Of a stretch of DNA of 6,847 bases, positions 5,901 through 6,847 are shown in pieces. Position 1 is the first letter of the stretch. Every line of letters begins with the position of its first letter. Below the pieces are notes generated by a model. The model was not told where the DNA came from and ran no database searches. It saw only the letters and a list, made by a program, of their open reading frames with translations. This stretch comes from Synechococcus sp. UW140 (GTDB lineage Bacteria > Cyanobacteriota > Cyanobacteriia > PCC-6307 > Cyanobiaceae): positions 1 to 6,847 of the forward strand of contig CAMDWF010000120.1 of NCBI GenBank assembly GCA_945878795.1, in the 5' to 3' direction. A program made the position numbers and the translations under genes.

Positions 5901-6569
5901 GCGCGCGTTGAGCAGCTCCTGTTCGACGATGCGGCAGCGCTCCTGACGCTCCTGCACTTCATCGAGCTTGCTGCGGCTCTGGTCAATGCGGGAATCGAAG
6001 AGGGCGACGCCGGCCAGTTCATCGATGATGCCGCGACGCTCGCGGGCACTCATCGACACGATGCGGGTCACATCCCCCTGCATTACTACGTTGCTGCCAT
6101 CCGGATCGACCCGCAGACGACGCAACTGGGTCTGTAGTTGCATCAGGTTGCAGGGCACCCCGCCGGCGTTGTAGCTGCTTGTATAGGTGCCGCCAGGGGC
6201 TACCCGCAGGCGACGGGTGACGCTCCAATGGCGCTGGCCGGCCAGGATCCAGGGTCCCTCCGGGGGGGCATCCAGGCCGCTCTCGGCCGCATCGGGCTGC
6301 CAGTCACCCAAATCAAAGTGGACGGTGACGCTGGCTTCAGCGGCCCTGCCAGCGCGCAAGACCGTGCTGTTGATCAGATCGGGCAGCCGCTCGGCACGCA
6401 TGCCCCGGCTATTGGCCAGACCAAGGCAAAACAGCACCGCATCCAAGATGTTGCTCTTGCCTGAGCCATTGGGGCCGGTGACCACAGTAAAACCCTCGTC
6501 CAGCGGAATCGCCAGCGATCCACCGAAGGATTTGAAGTGGGTGAGCTCGACCTGGTTGATGTGAACCAA
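2955..6569 (-). CDS. smc: Chromosome segregation protein SMC
   Basis: A complete SMC ATPase of 1204 residues, normal length for the bacterial family. SMC dimers form ring-shaped condensin complexes with ScpA/ScpB that extrude DNA loops and organise the replicated chromosome. In order: N-terminal ATPase half with FKSFGG (12-17), Walker A GPNGSGKS (32-39) and Q-loop VVMQGD (Gln164); a long coiled coil (about 195-525) rich in Glu, Gln, Arg, Ala and Leu; the hinge (about 528-698) with a Gly/Ala/Pro-rich insert at 605-630 and the conserved MTGGS; the returning coiled coil (about 700-1060); then the C-terminal ATPase half with signature SGGEK (1114-1118), Walker B FYALDEVD (1137-1144), D-loop and switch histidine in VVSHRR (His1173). 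All ATPase residues are present. The start is TTG at 6569-6567: the protein then begins at the expected VHINQVELTHFKSF, a TAA lies ten codons upstream, and no ATG or GTG lies between; no Shine-Dalgarno motif is seen. First gene of a probable operon with the PRC-barrel gene. Confidence 0.97.
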   Translation of the reverse strand: MVHINQVELTHFKSFGGSLAIPLDEGFTVVTGPNGSGKSNILDAVLFCLGLANSRGMRAERLPDLINSTVLRAGRAAEASVTVHFDLGDWQPDAAESGLDAPPEGPWILAGQRHWSVTRRLRVAPGGTYTSSYNAGGVPCNLMQLQTQLRRLRVDPDGSNVVMQGDVTRIVSMSARERRGIIDELAGVALFDSRIDQSRSKLDEVQERQERCRIVEQELLNARQKLERDCAKARLYQELRQRLQLGREQEQVLAWEGAVHQRQRLQEQAAAVVEKQRLEEEAISAGQGLLDRTATELEALQAEVKALGEDQLLAVQSDLAGLEASGRELGRQGDKHRQQAEALQEQRHTLAARQGDLRRQGQELASAGGDEALVNAEQACRDAEAAVELSRRRLGEVAGRSGSWMEEQRHRSEERRSLRERLTPLEAERQQRQERCRQAAERLAELEAERRAEGSGHQEMEEQLAAQAREALALQEELEREQSALQELVEALALQQRTRQRLEQEQTGLEREIARLDSRRETLQESRGTGALRVLLESGMAGIHGPVAQLGEVQEGHRIALEVAAGARLAQVVVEDDAIAARAIELLKSRRAGRLTFLPLNRIRGGGGAGGAALQRATAPGGAPASPGSGLIGRAVDLVRHEPVYGEVFRYVFGDTLVFATLEQARRELGRCRAVTLEGELLEKSGAMTGGSLQVRSGQLGFGSSQEGDEAEPLRRRLLELGESLLACRRREADLGRLLEERRPALQGRQQRRAALEAERGAARRALEPLLQRGRLLQERHHSLQATHQQDNQRLAELEAALQPLQAALQALETAEASAGGNADGVHWQALQQDLESADHDLSEARQWRDSLLAERRERALAAERLSSQLEALGQEEQRLGEAITVLMAERQAWRERQQAEQERRTNLEARQSELTTRFGERRRARDIAEAQVAAARQALQQHQWQRQRLAEEQQALSEEKRSQGLRLEQMARELPDPAPELPAELRQAGLEALQADLRALAQRLQSLEPVNMLALEELEQLETRLAELAERLAVLSHEREELLLRIETVATLRQEAFLEAFNAVDGHFRTIFAGLSDGEGQLQLENPADPLEGGLTLVAHPKGKTVRRLAAMSGGEKSLTALSFLFALQRFRPSPFYALDEVDSFLDGVNVERLAALIAAQAEAAQFLVVSHRRPMIAAATRTIGVTQARGAHTQVVGLPPAA

Positions 6570-6757
6570 CAGGCCCGAATGCCTGGCGAAGTCAGGTTAG
6601 CGGAACCGGCCCGATCGCCCAGGCCCACCGGGCGGGCCCACGGGGCGGGACTCTGATCGGTCGGTACGGCTTGCTTCACTGCCGGCCGGCTTTGCCTTGC
6701 TTAGCCTGAAGAACAAGGCGACAACGATCCGCCCTTACCCCGCTCCCGGCCTTCGCC
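6570..6757. promoter_or_regulatory. Divergent intergenic region between smc and the rightmost gene
   Basis: These 188 bases must carry the smc promoter (minus strand) and probably that of the divergent gene at 6758, but no convincing -35/-10 pair can be read in either direction. The smc-proximal half is very GC-rich, with GGCCC (6622-6626) able to pair with GGGCC (6634-6638). A ten-base palindrome, GCCGGCCGGC, lies at 6681-6690. The region is inferred to be regulatory from its position only. Confidence 0.4.
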
Positions 6758-6847
6758 ATGGACAGCACCCCCGCAAGCTACGGCGCCAGTCCCGGCGCCC
6801 CAGTCCCCACGGGCCAGCCCGTCCCCCCCAGCGCCGCCGAAAACCCC
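6758..6847 (+). CDS. N-terminus of an unidentified Pro/Ala-rich protein (runs off right edge)
   Basis: ATG at 6758-6760 opens a frame that stays open for exactly 30 codons to the window end. It encodes a low-complexity start, MDSTPASYGASPGAPVPTGQ and then a Pro/Ala-rich continuation. There is no clear Shine-Dalgarno motif. Such flexible leaders occur before small domains in many cyanobacterial proteins, for example high-light-inducible (HLIP) proteins, but nothing diagnostic is inside the window, so the function is unknown. It is divergent from smc and may share its control region. A chance open frame in GC-rich DNA is possible. Confidence 0.5.
   Translation, partial: MDSTPASYGASPGAPVPTGQPVPPSAAENP

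Noticed and set aside
4676..6049. 457-codon minus-strand open frame in another frame inside smc
   Set aside because: It overlaps the smc coiled-coil and hinge; the product is full of Trp, Pro, Ser and Arg runs typical of frame shadows in high-GC DNA.
5124..6137. 337-codon plus-strand open frame opposite smc
   Set aside because: Leu/Gln-rich product is the complement of the Glu/Gln/Leu coiled-coil codons of SMC; no motif or start signal.
1..6847. CRISPR array, tRNA, rRNA, intact insertion sequence or toxin-antitoxin pair
   Set aside because: No regularly spaced repeats, cloverleaf-like sequence, transposase motifs with flanking inverted repeats, or small paired genes were found on either strand.

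Overview
The window looks like a chromosomal segment of a GC-rich picocyanobacterium (Synechococcus/Cyanobium type). The evidence is an SMC protein with cyanobacterial-style motifs, a PRC-barrel protein of a type I associate with smc in marine and freshwater Synechococcus, copies of the cyanobacterial palindrome HIP1 (GCGATCGC), and about two-thirds G+C in the core genes. The genus is an inference; no marker gene settles it.

Layout from left to right. Positions 1-607 (minus strand) hold the N-terminal two hundred residues of a family-4-like glycosyltransferase whose C-terminus lies beyond the left edge. Its base composition is much more AT-rich than the rest, so it looks acquired, and it carries its own TATAAT box and ribosome binding site. 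Positions 608-986 contain no complete gene; a GC-rich reading frame ending at 750 looks like the stranded C-terminus of a lost gene. Positions 987-1421 (plus strand) encode MsrB, a methionine sulfoxide reductase of the one-cysteine type. Positions 1422-1701 are an AT-rich spacer between convergent genes with several short inverted and direct repeats. Positions 1702-2913 and 2955-6569 (both minus strand) are a probable two-gene operon: smc first, then, 41 bases downstream, a two-PRC-barrel protein whose second half is a charged, low-complexity tail. Both genes appear to start with TTG. Positions 6570-6757 are a GC-rich divergent spacer, and at 6758 a plus-strand gene starts and runs off the right edge after 30 codons.

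Functionally, SMC is the ATPase of the condensin-like complex that organises and segregates the chromosome. The PRC-barrel protein is of unknown function, and its position directly behind smc suggests, without proving, a link to chromosome or envelope organisation. MsrB repairs oxidised methionine and is a stand-alone housekeeping gene. The glycosyltransferase probably belongs to a surface polysaccharide region continuing to the left. I see no CRISPR array, tRNA, rRNA, intact insertion sequence or recognisable defence system. I do not think the window contains a clearly new system; the best leads are the smc/PRC-barrel pair with its unstable-looking tail and the composition boundary at the left.
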